In this document: piece by piece, positions 39,172-51,273 of the stretch
How the letters are laid out: each line of letters starts with the position of its first letter
How positions within the stretch are numbered: the first letter of the stretch is position 1
DNA from: Montifringilla adamsi
Lineage: Eukaryota > Chordata > Aves > Passeriformes > Passeridae
Reading direction: 5' to 3'
Length of the DNA: 64,000 nt
NCBI GenBank assembly: GCA_017590115.1
Contig: JAGGNK010008781.1
Coordinates: forward strand, 7,729,371-7,793,370
The notes under the pieces: model-generated
What the model was told of the DNA's origin: nothing
Seen by the model: only the letters and a program-made list of their open reading frames with translations
Databases searched by the model: none
Program-made: the position numbers and the translations under genes

Positions 39172-39232
39172 GGGGCGGAGGGCGGGTGCCCCGCGGCTCC
39201 TCATATAGCGCTGCCCGCGGCCGCGGCGCTCA
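39172..39232 (+). promoter_or_regulatory. CLDN5: CLDN5 core promoter: GC box and TATA-like element
   Basis: A GC box GGGGCGGAG at 39172-39180 is followed by a TATA-like CATATAG at 39202-39208. That would place transcription start near 39230-39240, leaving a 5' UTR of about 85 nt with no upstream ATG before 39321. Start position is inferred from spacing only. Confidence 0.55.
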
Positions 39233-39320
39233 GAGCCGGCTCGGCAGCCGCCCGGGGCAGCGGAGCAGACCCGTCGCGCTTTCCTTCCTGCGGAGCCCGT
39301 GGGACAGCGGTGGCAGCAGC

Positions 39321-39971
39321 ATGACTTCGGCGGCGGTGGAAATCTTGGGGCTGGGACTGGGCATCCTGGGCTGGGTGGGGGTGATCCTGGCCTGCGGGTT
39401 GCCCATGTGGCAGGTGTCGGCCTTCATCGACGTGAACATCGTGGTGGCGCAGACCATCTGGGAAGGGCTGTGGATGAACTGCGTGGTGCAGAGCACGGGG
39501 CAGATGCAGTGCAAGGTGTACGACTCCATCCTGGCGCTGCCGCCCGAGGTGCAGGCGGGCCGGGCGCTCACCGTCATCGTGGCACTGCTGGGGCTGGTGG
39601 CGCTGATGGTGACCGTGGTGGGCGCGCAGTGCACCAACTGCATCCGGCCCGGCAAGATGAAGTCTCGCATCGTAATCGCCGGCGGGGCCATCTACATCCT
39701 CTGCGGAGTCCTGGTCCTCATCCCGCTCTGCTGGTTCGCCAACATCGTCATCAGCGATTTCTACGACCCCACCGTGCCGTCGTCCCAGAAGCGGGAGATG
39801 GGGGCCGCGCTCTACATCGGCTGGGCTGCCACGGCCCTGCTGCTCTTCGGGGGCTGCCTCATCTGCTGCTGCTCCTGCTCCCAGCGCGACGAGACCTCCT
39901 TCCCCGTCAAGTACTCGGCGCCGCGGCGGCCCACGTCCAACGGCGAGTACGACAAGAAGAATTACGTCTGA
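39321..39971 (+). CDS. CLDN5: Claudin-5, tight-junction protein (single coding exon)
   Basis: Claudin-5 forms the size-selective paracellular seal of endothelial tight junctions, notably at the blood-brain barrier. The 216-residue product (human 218) has four membrane segments at about 8-28, 82-102, 117-137 and 161-181. The first extracellular loop carries the claudin signature W30, G49-L50-W51, C54 and C64, with R81 at its end. The cytosolic tail ends in KKNYV, a PDZ-binding motif for ZO proteins. Cysteines at 179, 182-184 and 186 after the fourth segment are candidate palmitoylation sites. The start at 39321 was chosen because it begins the conserved [18 protein letters not shown] and follows the TATA-like element; the frame is open further upstream (see findings). 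Intronless coding agrees with the family member in mammals. Confidence 0.97.
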   Translation: MTSAAVEILGLGLGILGWVGVILACGLPMWQVSAFIDVNIVVAQTIWEGLWMNCVVQSTGQMQCKVYDSILALPPEVQAGRALTVIVALLGLVALMVTVVGAQCTNCIRPGKMKSRIVIAGGAIYILCGVLVLIPLCWFANIVISDFYDPTVPSSQKREMGAALYIGWAATALLLFGGCLICCCSCSQRDETSFPVKYSAPRRPTSNGEYDKKNYV

Positions 39972-41975
39972 GCGGGGCTGGCCCGCTCCGCGGCCCCGCG
40001 GGGCACGGACAGACGGCTGCGGGCCGGGAGCGTCTGCGGGGAGCTCCAGCGCTCCCCTGCCTGGAGGCTTTTCTTAACGGGGACCCCCGTGAAGCGGCGG
40101 CCCTAGGCAGGGCAGCGCCCCGCTGCCCTCCAGCCCGGCTCCCCGGCGGGTCCGGCCGCTCCGCTGCGGGCAGCGCCGCGCTCGCCGCCGCCGGCTCCCG
40201 GTACTGACCGACGTCGCTGCCGGCCGAGCAAAGCCCTCCGCGGCCGCCCAGAGCAGGCGAACCAGCGTCTCCGCGGCCCAGGGCGGCCGGGGGAACCGAG
40301 GAGCTCCGGCGAGTCACGGCGGCCCTTACGGGTTCGCCCCGTCCGGGCTTCGGCGCCGCCGCCAGCCCGCCTGGCTCCCGCCGCAGGCCCCGACCGTGCC
40401 CCGGCGTTACCGTGACACTTGTGAGTACTTTGCCGCCCGCTGTCGCTGCCGGTGCCTCGGGGCACCGCCTGGCTGCTGGGACCGGCCGTCAGGTGCGTAC
40501 CAGAGCCAAGGAGCAGCTTCCCGTCTTCGTCATCTCTCCCAAAAGGCTGCATCGGGCAGTTCCCGCTCGGACTGACAAGGGGGGTTTGATCTATTTGGGC
40601 AATTAAAATAGGGATCCTGTCCAAAGCATGACACTAACCTTGGTCCTTAATCCCACAAGCAGTAACTCATTGGAGAAAGTTCTTCGACTTTCTTCAGTTG
40701 TTTCAGTCCCTCAGTGAAGAGTATTGGTCTGTGTGTATTTGAAACCTCGAAAGAGATTGCAGGTAGTTGCTGTCCTTTAGTGGAGTACAAATCAGATAAC
40801 GCTAGGTTGTCTCTTGAGGTTCTTCATCTCTTCTTCAGCTTATGCTCTGTTTTTACTTGAATATGAACTCATTGCCAGAATTATTCAAGGTCTAGATTAA
40901 GAAATCTAAGAGATCACTGTATGTCCTGGCTCCAGCAGGGCCTCTGCTCCTCTCATCTGCACTATAGGAGATTGGAAACATAAAAATCAGCCCAGATACT
41001 GATGGCTGGGGCGAATTATGTCTTTGTGGCCTTCTTGCCAAGCTCTGCTTGCTGCCAGTTTTGAAATGTGTGCTCAGTTGGACGCGAGCTTGGTTGGCTC
41101 CCCACCATGGTTTTGTTAACATGTGCTTTCCTTCATTTACCAAATCAAGCAAAAAATTGCTAGAAGAATTTTACCAAAAATATCTTGACTGAGACTTTAC
41201 GCCAGACGATAAGTTGTGAAGTCATGAGTGTCACAGCTCTCAGCTCCTCTGCAATACCCTAGTAACACTCTGCAGACTGGAAGGAAGTTGGTTTGGGCAA
41301 CAGAACTAATTTTCCTGAGGTCAACACCTCCTGAACTTCACCACAGCCTGAAATATTAGCTTACACTTTTTCATTTTACACTGCAGAGACAAACTTTGTT
41401 AAGGAATGGGCTTAAGGGGATGGTGCGATACTCCTCCAATCTAATTACTTGTAAATCCACACAGGATTATGCTACTGACTGTGGCAGCATCTGCACTGCC
41501 ATAAGGAGATTTCTGCCAAGAGTTAGGGAGGAAATGTGCTGTTTATACTCCTCAGAGATCAACCCTACAACCTCATAGGTCTTTACAATCATGTAGCAAT
41601 ACAGTGCACACCTGACCTGAGCATTAACTCTTACTGAGCTTTCTGGTAACACCAAACTTATTGACAAACCATAACTGTGGGTCTGACAGATTTACATTGA
41701 CTCTGTTCTTGCCTTAGCAAACTTAAAACCCTGGAGGTATCAGCAATGCATAAACTAGAATGAGAGACTAAAGCCCCTGCAAATTTTGATGTTGAATATT
41801 GAGCACCTTTTGAAGATAACAGCCTTTGTTTTTTAAACACATAAATAGCAGGGTCTGAGCTCATCAGAGAATACAAAAGCAGAGCAATATGTCTACAGCT
41901 ACTTGTGCTCTATAAAGAGGTGCAGTTCTAATACGGTCTCCATTTAAATAAAATCTGTAATATTGTTTTTATTAT
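39972..41975 (+). other. CLDN5: CLDN5 3' UTR and polyadenylation signal
   Basis: The first good plus-strand AATAAA after the stop is at 41947-41952, followed at about 20-40 nt by a GT-rich stretch (TGTGATGTGTAGTTTTGG), the usual downstream element. That gives a roughly 2-kb 3' UTR. Another AATAAA at 42935-42940 could serve a longer form. Confidence 0.5.
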
Positions 41976-44521
41976 GTGATGTGTAGTTTTGGTACAAGAG
42001 TGAAATATTCTGTATTTCATCATTGCAACTTTTTGAAAACAATGTAACCTTGCATAACTGTAAATGTATTTAAATGCATATATTTTGCAAGAAATCTACC
42101 AAAGTTGGTTTGTTATATGGTTTGGTGACTTTATTTCATGACTACTTTATTTTAAATTGTAACATCCAACTGTATTTGTCACTCACCCTCACTCAGCACT
42201 CTGGAGTCTAGCAAAGGAGTCCACAGATATTAGCCCAAATCCTGGACCTCACTCTCTTTTGTCTCAAGTTAAAGAACTAAACTCCACTGACAAAAATGTC
42301 TGCACATCTCTGAAAAGTAGAGCCTTCAGAGTGCTGCAGAATTGGGGTCTGACCAAAAGATGAAATATTTCTGCACAATACATTACTAGCATTTCAAATC
42401 AAAACTGGTGTCTTTGGGAGAGGGAGGGGAAACCTATGCCTTAAAAGGGAATTTCAACAAGCCAAATTTCTTGTATCGAGGCAGGGCTGGATCCTCTTAT
42501 AACCAAAATCAGAAAAAATTACACAGAAATATCTCTTGGAAGAAGCCAGTGCTAACCGTGCATGTGCTACTAAACACAGCATCATCCTACCAAAACTGTA
42601 ACTCGTGGCTGAGATCAGAGGGGCAGCACCCAACAATACTTGCAGGAAGTGGAGCCCATTTTAAAAAATATATTTAATCTCATTCTACAGTATCCTTAGT
42701 TGTTGCTGTGCTTTGAAAGATAACCTGAGAGAATGCTGTTACTGATGTCACTGGCTTCGGGGTAAAAGTCTAAGTTGGTTTCTGCCATGATTTTGTTTTC
42801 TAAGAACAAAGACCTCGTCCTGAAATGAAAACCTTGGAAGTGCTCAGGATCAGGCCTGAACCTCATCCCAATGAAGAGATAAATCTATAGCACTTGTTTA
42901 CTATTTTTATTTTGTATTTATGATTTCGCATAAAAATAAAAACATGTAAACCAATCCCTGAACAGGGTCACTGTGTTTTGTGAAAGCCACTGGATTTTTT
43001 GGGCTCAGGAAGGTGGGGTGTGATATTGGTGCCCAGAGGGAAATTACCTGGGCTACCTTTGGGGAGGAGAGCTGGGTCACCTCTGTGGAAGAAGGAAGGG
43101 CTGCTCCCTTGCAGAGCAGAACAAGCAGCATCTCAGCTCTCCGCTGAATCCTCAGACAAAAGAGAGCAAGTAGCAGCAGCTGGTCTTGTGATGTGAGCAC
43201 ATTAGGAAGTGGAGTGTGAGTCCCAGCTATTTTGGGAACAGCTCTGAGCATGAAGCTTTTAAAGCTTTCAATTTCTACACGTTTAAACTAAAAGGAAAAA
43301 AATCCTGCTGCTTGGATCAGCCCCAGCCTGACCTGATACCCTAATTGTTTCTGCCAACCATTTATTTTTTTTTCAAAAGTGCATTCAAGCTGGGGAAAAA
43401 CATTTTCACAGATGCAGCAGAACAGAACCTAAAAAAAAAACCCAAAAACCCAAGCCCAATAAAGACTGGCAAATTAAACTACACAGACTAATTGCTAGTG
43501 GAGAAATTTGCTTAAGTTATATTACTGCCAGGGAGGACATTCAATATTTTGTAGATTTTTTTTCAAGATTTTTAAGCTTTGTTCTAATAAACTGTTGCTT
43601 TAAAAATGAAGAAAAAACATCTTCAAAGCCTTCATTTTGCAGCATACTTGCCAGCTCGGTTGAGATTAACAAAAGCTCCTTGCCACCCTCCCATTGCTAT
43701 GCACATGCTGAGCTGGAAAGAGGGTGTCTGGGCTTGGCCTTTGTCCTGCTAAACGAACCATTTCATAGTTATGAATTTGAAAGTAACCTGCAGTTCATAC
43801 CCTGCAAATCTGGTTAGATCCTGTCTGTGCAAAGAAGGGAAATGCACCAGGCAGAGGGAAAAGGAAGCTCAATCAGTCACGTTTGCTGCAGGATGTTTAA
43901 GGAAATATTTCCTTTTCCTGTACAAAGATGTTTGTTGGGCATCTGCTCTTTGAAACATACAAAACAGTTTACTCTTGAAGTGAGAAAGCAGTGTAACTTC
44001 AGATTTTTCTTTAAAATCTGTTCTCTGATCAAATGTTATGCAAGGAATTTGTTCTTTTTCCTTGGCCATCTTTCAAACCCCAAAAGCAGTTCTTCTCCAA
44101 CTCATCTATATATCTGTAATGTTAAATAGTCCTGCCTGTCAGGGGCCATATGCCACATGTAAGTGCCATATTCATACATATATTGAACAATATATTAAGG
44201 CAGTATTCAGCATCAGATGGTACCCACAATGCATCCCTTTTTGTGTGTGCACTGAAGAAGAAAATCATTAATTAAGCACACATGTTTGAGGATTTTCTTT
44301 TGTAAGTCTGCTTGGTAAGACATAACAAATATTCCTGCTGTATTAGATTAATTGGGTGAGAGCAGGTGAATTCTCTTTTCACGTCAAATACTGCATTTGT
44401 TTTACCTGTAGCCTGATTGTGATAAAACAAATCATTCCACAAGCAAAGCCTCAGGAGTTTCTTATATTTATATTTTGGACATGACTGACTTCTACCATTT
44501 TTATTTTGATTAGACCTTTGT

Positions 44522-44537
44522 TTGTGTGTGTGTGTGC
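44522..44537. repeat. GT dinucleotide microsatellite
   Basis: Short perfect TG run in intergenic DNA. Confidence 0.85.
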
Positions 44538-44739
44538 CACTGCTCCAGACTGTTCCTTGCTGACTCTCTGCAGCAATAGGCTCTGTCTAGAAATCTTCTT
44601 CTTCTACCTACTACTACCCTCAATTAGAAGAAAAGGAGAACTTCAACCACTGCATCACTGATAAAACCTCCCATGGCAACACTGAAGGCTTTACAGTTGC
44701 TTGGATACACAAGACTTGCTTCACCTTTTTCTTAAGCAG

Positions 44740-44870
44740 ACTGAGACATCATGAATCAATTCAGCAGTGTGCTTTGTCTGTGCCATTTTGGGATTTTGTT
44801 TGCAACACTGAGATTTCCCCTCCTTCCAAAGCTCACTGTATGGATCCAACCCAAAACTGGACAGAGAAAG
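44740..44870 (+). other. Candidate unassigned coding exon (weak)
   Basis: An ATG at 44751 opens 40 codons (MNQFSSVLCLCHFGILFATL...) that run without stop into AAAG|gtaagg at 44871, a strong donor. The stretch just before it (cctttttcttaagcag, ending 44739) looks like an acceptor. The N-terminal 20 residues are hydrophobic, signal-peptide-like. No protein family is recognised and no partner exon was found, so this may be chance. Confidence 0.15.
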
Positions 44871-47800
44871 GTAAGGAGTAGCAGGACTCAGCATGGAAAT
44901 ACAAGTGTTGTGCTGAAGGCATCTCCCAGGGCTCCTGCCAGCCTTCTCCTCATGCTTGAGCCCACCTGCACCCTGGCCACTCATCTACTGCCCTGAGGGA
45001 GAGCTTTGCCTCTCTGAAACTTCACCTGTGGTTTGGGTTGCTGGTCACCGTATCCAAATTAAGCTCAGGATAATGGGGGATCAAATCACACAAACTTTAC
45101 CACTTAAAATGTGAAAATACTCATCAGCATTAGAGTTTGCTTTAAAAGTGATACAGGAAATGAATATATGAATGAGTCTGGATGTCAGCCATCCTGACAA
45201 GAATTAACTGGTGCATTAACTGAACTACTGGCCTTAGCTTTTTGACTTGAGAACAATAGAATCATACAGCATGGGGTACTCTACATCCAGCACTGACTAA
45301 GGCAAAAGAAGAATGAGCCTTGAGACTACTATCCAGCTGTTTTGGACTCAGGCTACAAAAGGAAAATAAAAAGGGAAACACCTCACTCCACAAGCGACAG
45401 CATTTTCAACAAGACACACAAATCTCATTACATTAATAATGGAGAGTAAACAACAAGACCACCTCCAATACCCAGTACAGAAGGAGTTTGACCATCTAGA
45501 AAATCAGGCAGAAAATAAAATAAGCTGCATCTTTTACTCTGATCCTTAGAGCATCTTGAATGTCAAAAGCTACTCACATTGACTAAAGCCCTGGCAGCAG
45601 CTGGCAGGGTATTCATAGCAGGTACAAGGTGTTCCTGAAGCTCAGTTGATATCACATCCACGCAAGTTACTCCTTCTTTTGGAAAAAATAGCTTTAGTTC
45701 AGGCATGATGAAGTGCCTCAGTGCTATTATGTACAGCAATAGCAGTGGATCCATTCCTTACTACACCTCAGCTTCAAATCCAGGGATGTTCTCCTTTGGT
45801 GGATCCTCCAGGCTGCACCAGCCAGGCAAAGAGTTTGCATGGCCCAGGGAGGTGCTCTGGTGTACACAAACAAAACAGATGAGATTAAGCCTGCTCATGT
45901 TTATTTACAGTAGAGAACAAAAGTAAATGTTTAAAATAGCTGATTTTTCCAGGCAAACAACAGATAACCCTCTCAAAATGACTCTGATCCAGCAAGCAAG
46001 CTGTGAACTCTGTGCCAGTTGTATCATCCTCTGCATCTCTCATTGCTGGCTATGTCCTGCAGGAGGTAAGTTACACATGTGCACATTTTAGGTCTTTAGC
46101 ACCAGTTGTGCCAGCTGTGGGACATTTTGGGGTTTTTTAAGATAAGCAGAAGATTTTTATGGGTTGAACAAATGCACTAAAAGCTAGGAGATGCATGAAA
46201 CCAGATCCCACAACAACAATTTCAATCTGGTAGCAAAACCAGTTTGCAATGTTAAATGCACGTTTGGTTTCAGCTGTGTATGTTCCTAAAGGTTCAATGA
46301 AGAGGTTGGCTGACAGAACTCTAAGTGGCATTCCTCCTGATCCCATGCCAGGTACTCTGACAATTAATCTAACCAAATGTGGGAACCTCTGGGCTCTGTT
46401 CCCACTCTCAAACACATCCTGAGCTGGATCGATTCCCCTCTATTACACTCATACATAGCTCATTAGCATTAACTGTGTTTGTTATCAGAACACTTCCACA
46501 GAAGGTTAAACCTTAAGAGAATTTACACTCAGGCATAAAAGATCACTCAGGAAAGAAAAATAGGCACTGCTTGACAAGAACATATGTGAAATCTCAAAAT
46601 GGTAGGATTCAGTTTCAATATACCTTCACATATTTGAAGAATTGGGACAAAACCCAACAATCACCAATTCTTATCAGCTCTAACAAGTGCCTAGCACGGC
46701 AGAATTCTTGCACTATGTGTATTTTTAGATTACTCTTTCAGTTATAATGTTCTGTCCTTATTGTATATCTTTTGTTAGAATTAGGATATCTGCTGCAGCA
46801 GCCTGGATAACCTTTAGCCTGAGCTACAAAACCTTTAACAGTTTCCAATTATAACAGCAATCTTTCATTCTACAATACAAATAAACCCAAGTGTTATCTC
46901 GACACAGAAGACTCACATGAATACCCAATGACTACAGAATGATTTCACCATTTTTTTCCTCTATAATTTCCTGCTATTATTTCATTGGAAGTGACTGCCA
47001 AGATCTAAGCAACATAATACATTTCATTGTTTACATCTACTTTATTTTTGTTATACTGTTGACGTTTCAAAATGTTGACATGCAAGGCAAGTTTTAAAAA
47101 TTTAACATCTAATTGAATTCCATTATACTCTTGAACCCTTAAATTATTTTTAGGCTGTCCCGTTTTCTCCTTATTTTCTTGTCTGAACAGCTGAGAATAT
47201 CTATGCACCCAAATACTTGTCAATTTTATAAAATTTTACTCCTACAGCTTGTGTCATGAAAGAAGAGTTTCAGTTTTTCAGAAAGGTATGACATGATATA
47301 ATGTCCCTCTTCAGACATATGGAACTAGTTTCCTCATAAATATAATCTCTGTCTACTGTAACAATGTGGATTGGGCAGCAGTTTGGAGAAAGAGAGAGTT
47401 CCATTGGGTGGGAATTCCATTAGGAAGAAACTAAACAAAGACATCATTAAAGCAGTTATTCTGCAACTATAGATAGTGGATATTCCTGAAGCCAATATCA
47501 TACTGAGACTCTAGGGGTAAAATGCTGTTGTTTGGATAATATTAAAAGAGACTTCTTGTCTACCTGGGGTTATTAATGACCACAACTATTTAAGACATCC
47601 ATATCATCATTATAGAGTCCCTCCTAAAAGAAAAGCTATTATCCATGGCATCCTGCCCAGATTCCTGCAGAGCTGATTACATTCTTTAGAACCTGCACTT
47701 TGAGTTCATTACAGCAATCCTGACTTCATACCTGGATGCTGTATGGGCTCATTTCACACTGAAGCCATTACTGACATCTGTCCTAAAGGCTGATCATTGG

Positions 47801-50800
47801 TGGTGGGAAGAGCAATCCCTTTTTCTCCTGCCTCTCTCACAAGGTTGGAAATTTTTTTTTTCTTTCTGTCTGCAAAATATATTCACAGCCTTGCAGAAAT
47901 GGCCTCTGGCAGACTGCGGTGCAAGTACTGAACTCCGCTGGTGTGTTGAAAACAAGCCCACTTCAAAGACAGGCTGGGAAGGGGAGATAAATTTAAGACC
48001 AAGTTTTTTCCCCTTAATAGAGTTACTGAAATCTGACTCATGTCACAATAAGAAATTGAGAATTTCAGTTTTAACACCTGTTGCTACACAGGAATTCAGA
48101 TTGTGAAGGAAAGGGCAAACTGCAATTATTTTCCTGAACCAAAAGGTCTTAGGTTTGTCCTGGCCTCATAACATGGGCAGGCAGGATGCAGGAGCTCTTA
48201 AACTGCTGTGAAACTTCACTTTGTGACCTTGCAAGGAAGTCTGAATCAAACACAAGGGTCTTAACTCAGAGGAAGAAAAAGGAAAGACATAATGTTAGTG
48301 CTTTATGATGAGCAAAGTGGGGTAAGACCTCACTCTGCTGTAGGCACCAAACTGAGTGTCTGAGGTGACAGTGAAAGCACAGACACTGCACACTGATAAA
48401 CAGTTAACAGGAATGAGAGCCTGGAAATGGAAATGAACAGATCCAGGGCAGAAGCAAAAACTAAAGAGTTCAGTTAACTTAAAATGTAAATGTAGAACTA
48501 TAATTAACTTTGTTTCAGATTGTACCCAAGTTGAAACTACAACAGGAAAGGATTTATTAACAGACTAGAAAATAATACACATAACGTGTGTGTAGGTAAG
48601 GAGGTGAATGCCCCGGACAGTGGGAGGGTTTGAAACTGATCTCAGCAATGTACAAGATTTTTTTGTTCTAAACACAAATGAGAGAACTAATGAGTGATTG
48701 GACACTGGATAAAAACCAGCACAAGTGACTAAATGTAAAGGCATGAGATGAGATGAGACTAAATACTGCTTAGCTAATAACTAATTAATCTGTCACAGTA
48801 ATGTCTTTTTGGGTCTCCCTGTCCATTTGCATGAGGTGCTCTCTAACATCCATCCTAATGAAGGAAGAAGGTGAGGCAAAGTGGAAATACAAAGTGTAAT
48901 GAAAGAAAAAGATCACAAATATGTGCTGAATAACAAAAAATTGAGGAGTCATCACATTTCTTTCCTAAGGGCTGTAATCAGGGAGGAGGAGGGGCAGCAG
49001 TGATTCTTGAATAGTTTCTGCCAAGTCAGTGCAGTACTCTTGGAGCCATACACTGTATTTGTATCTTTGAAAGGCTCGGAGAAGATACCCTTTCTGAAAG
49101 GAATAATTTATTGGTTACTTGGAGATAATGGAACAGATGAGTAAGCAGATATGTACATACACAGAGACTTGTCAGAATGGGATATCGGCCCAGAACACAA
49201 ACAATATCTACATTTGGCAAAAATTTCCCATGAGAATTGAGACAGTTGAGGGTTTATTAGATAATATGAGTTAAAATAAAAAGAGGACAAGCTAGTAAGA
49301 CAACAAAGCTGGCTTTAACTACTAACCATACCAAAAAGGTATATCTCTTTCAAACAGATCTTGTTGGCTCCTATCACCTATTTGTAGAATGAGATGAGGG
49401 TTTTCAGACTGGGTAGATGACCCCTGTGCAGCTGTGCTACATTTCATTCTCCCTTTTGTTGCACAGACAGTTTAGTGGGACACACTCCTGTATCCTATTC
49501 CCTTTCCCTGTTATTCCCAGCAGAACCTTTCACTTAGCATTGCTAATAGTGCCATGTAGTGCTGTCGTTTCAGGAAATGCCTGGCTGTATTCACTGCTAA
49601 ATCAAGCAGGAGTCGTGCTGGCAATTCAAGGAACACCTCATCAGAGGGAAAAAAGCAATTGCTGCTGAGCTATTGTTTTCCATTTCATTTCACACACTCA
49701 AAGAGCTCTGGTGACCACCCAGTGGGTGCCCTGAAACACAGATTCCAAGACACCTTCCTGAGCTAGAAAGGCAAACCGGATTTACTGCTTACCCTCTATT
49801 GTTACTCAGCCTCTCTTTTCCTCTTAGTTCTTTATTTTCTATTTTTGTACTTCACCCTGTCATTTTCAGTCCTTTTCAGGTCCCCTTCTCAGTTTTGTAT
49901 GCAGCAGTTGGAAAGCTCTGTCCCTTTGACACAGCATGCTTTGCTCAGGCACTTTTCTAAGAGGATATTCTACAACAGGAGCCAGCAATTCAGTATGAGT
50001 CAGAAAAATGAGTCAGAATTCAGTAGCTTTTCCAAGGAAAAAGTCTCATAAAAAGGATATGTTCATTAAGTTATTGTTTTAACTGCTCTGTCCTTAACAC
50101 TGATATCAGCTAATCTACTCACATGGCTGCACAGCAAGTGGAACCAGCTGAAACAACAATACTCTTCCCCTTCTTCATGTTCATGAAACAGCACACACTG
50201 GATTTGCAAAGCAGGTAACCAAATCCACCACCCATGTATGCTGTTTTTGTGGGTGTGAACAAACTGCAGCCCAATAACAGGATAAAGAAACCTAAACACT
50301 GGAGGGAGATTCAGTCCTTTGGTAGGAAGAATGGGAGGCAGTTTTGCTTAACGTTAGAGGCAGATTACACAGAGGCAGAAAAATCTCACAAGGGCAGAAA
50401 GCAGGCAGACAGAGAGGAAAAACTGCAGCGTGGTTTAGCTTTCCCTTAGAATGTTTTAGGGGAACAGTGTTTCCCTCCCTAGAACAGACATGTCTGGGAA
50501 ATTCCACGAGTGCATACAGGTCTTTAAAGGGTTGTACTTAATTCTTCAAAATGTAACTTTTACACAGTCCAGAAATGGTGCTGTTCTGATAGCACACACT
50601 TGCAGAGCCATTAACCCTGGAGGGTAATGCATGTTACTGACAAGAGCTATAAATAATGAAGAGCACACCAGCTTTTATATTTTTAAAGTAGAAAATGTTT
50701 TCAGCCATGAAGATTTTGGCCAGTGAGAAAGTAAAGCTTGAGATGACAGACAACATCTTAAACTTCCCAAGGAAAATACCACAAACAGTGTTGGGTGGTA

Positions 50801-51258
50801 ATCTGGTCTGATACTAGATAGACCTGAACTCTCACTTATAGACAAAATAGGATTTCTAGAAATCTGGATATAACTGAAAACTGGATATTGATTTAAGCTA
50901 GTAAGCAATGGCTGTGTAATTGAGGCAAGCATGGACAGTGTAAATTAAACACTAAACAAGCCCTGGCTCTGTTTAGAAAGCAATTATTTGAGCAGTGTGA
51001 CACATACCAAATGGTACCAAGAAACACCACAGTTCTCAGCTAAAGGATCAGGTTGCAGAATTATATTACAGCACTAGTTCTGCAGCTGTTGAGATCTTGT
51101 TTCCATTGTAGGGCAACAGCTTTTCAAATTTGAGATCCTGTGAAAAAAAGCTCCCAAGACAGTGTGCCCCCTCACAAGTGATGTAGCCAAAGACTTTTGA
51201 GCTTCTTTGAACTTAACAGTTACCACTGGAAAAGACCAGAACAGTTTGGAGAGGACCC

Positions 51259-51273
51259 TTTTTTTTTTTTTTT
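51259..51273. repeat. T15 homopolymer
   Basis: Uninterrupted T run in intergenic DNA; no attached retroelement recognised. Confidence 0.85.

Larger units (their letters stand above)
38930..40420. promoter_or_regulatory. CLDN5: CpG island covering the CLDN5 promoter and coding region
   Basis: Very GC- and CpG-rich sequence spanning the 5' flank, the whole claudin-5 coding exon and the start of the 3' UTR, with sharp return to AT-rich DNA after about 40.45 kb. Confidence 0.8.

Noticed and set aside
39299..40207. 302-codon open frame overlapping CLDN5 in another frame
   Set aside because: Shadow of GC-rich CLDN5; the conserved claudin frame is the one at 39321-39971.
45250..45285. ATAGAATCATA-type sequence resembling the 3' end of avian CR1 elements
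   Set aside because: Too short and without an adjoining CR1 body.
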